This document shows positions 63,997-64,000 of a stretch of DNA of 64,000 nt, piece by piece (the stretch's first letter is position 1; every line of letters begins with the position of its first letter). Source of the DNA: Nocardia rhamnosiphila NBRC 108938 (lineage in GTDB: Bacteria > Actinomycetota > Actinomycetes > Mycobacteriales > Mycobacteriaceae); the NCBI RefSeq assembly GCF_000720425.1, contig NZ_JOAJ01000010.1:1-64000 (forward strand), in the 5' to 3' direction. Under the pieces are notes generated by a model. The model had not been told where the DNA came from. It made no database searches and saw nothing but the letters and a program-made list of their open reading frames with translations. The position numbers and the translations under genes were made by a program.

Positions 63997-64000
63997 GAGT

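Overview
This is a high-GC actinobacterial chromosome segment, most likely Nocardia or a close relative in the Mycobacteriales. The basis is gene content and local order: FadE5-type acyl-CoA dehydrogenase, RamB with isocitrate lyase and FadB2 nearby, LpdC, a PitA / small membrane protein / DUF3349 cassette, a stand-alone ClpC2-like protein, an EspG-type protein, GroEL2 under two CIRCE elements, and linked PssA and Psd. GTG starts and 1-4 nt gene overlaps are common. I see no rRNA, tRNA, CRISPR array or intact prophage.

Layout. 0.2-9 kb: a DUF445 membrane protein, a TetR regulator, a UbiB/AarF kinase, an oxidoreductase-methyltransferase pair, a three-gene ESX-like cassette ending in EspG, and a PPK2 kinase. 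9-11.7 kb: a DsbA-like/VKOR oxidative folding pair and an HtrA-type protease, followed by a non-coding block with a cluster of DnaA boxes. 12.2-23.3 kb: an alcohol dehydrogenase, a full-length MetE-like protein that has lost most zinc ligands, FadB2, isocitrate lyase, an XdhC protein, a PfkB kinase and RamB. 23.4-35 kb: phosphate transport, several regulator/effector pairs with visible operators, FadE5, and a TPR-XRE regulator preceded by a translationally coupled 47-residue peptide.

36-41.7 kb is a graveyard of mobile DNA. It holds a MobF relaxase fragment fused to broken pieces of a cytosine DNA methyltransferase, two separated pieces of serine recombinase, an IS30 transposase remnant, and three tandem DUF5994 paralogues. 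41.75-50.4 kb: LpdC, two transporters, a TetR regulator and three alpha/beta-hydrolase-fold enzymes. 50.9-55.9 kb: an iron-siderophore uptake locus with IdeR/DtxR-type boxes. 56-64 kb: a MarR regulator with a divergent lipoprotein, VapBC, GroEL2, the ClpC2-like protein with two identical-core operators, PssA-Psd and a GlsB-type membrane protein.

The most unusual signals are four. First, a dispersed ~160-bp repeat folds into nested stems whose arms differ between copies by compensating base changes. Second, the MetE homologue lacks the zinc site. Third, there is a DnaA-box cluster far from any dnaA/dnaN gene. Fourth, a small peptide gene is coupled to a TPR-type regulator.
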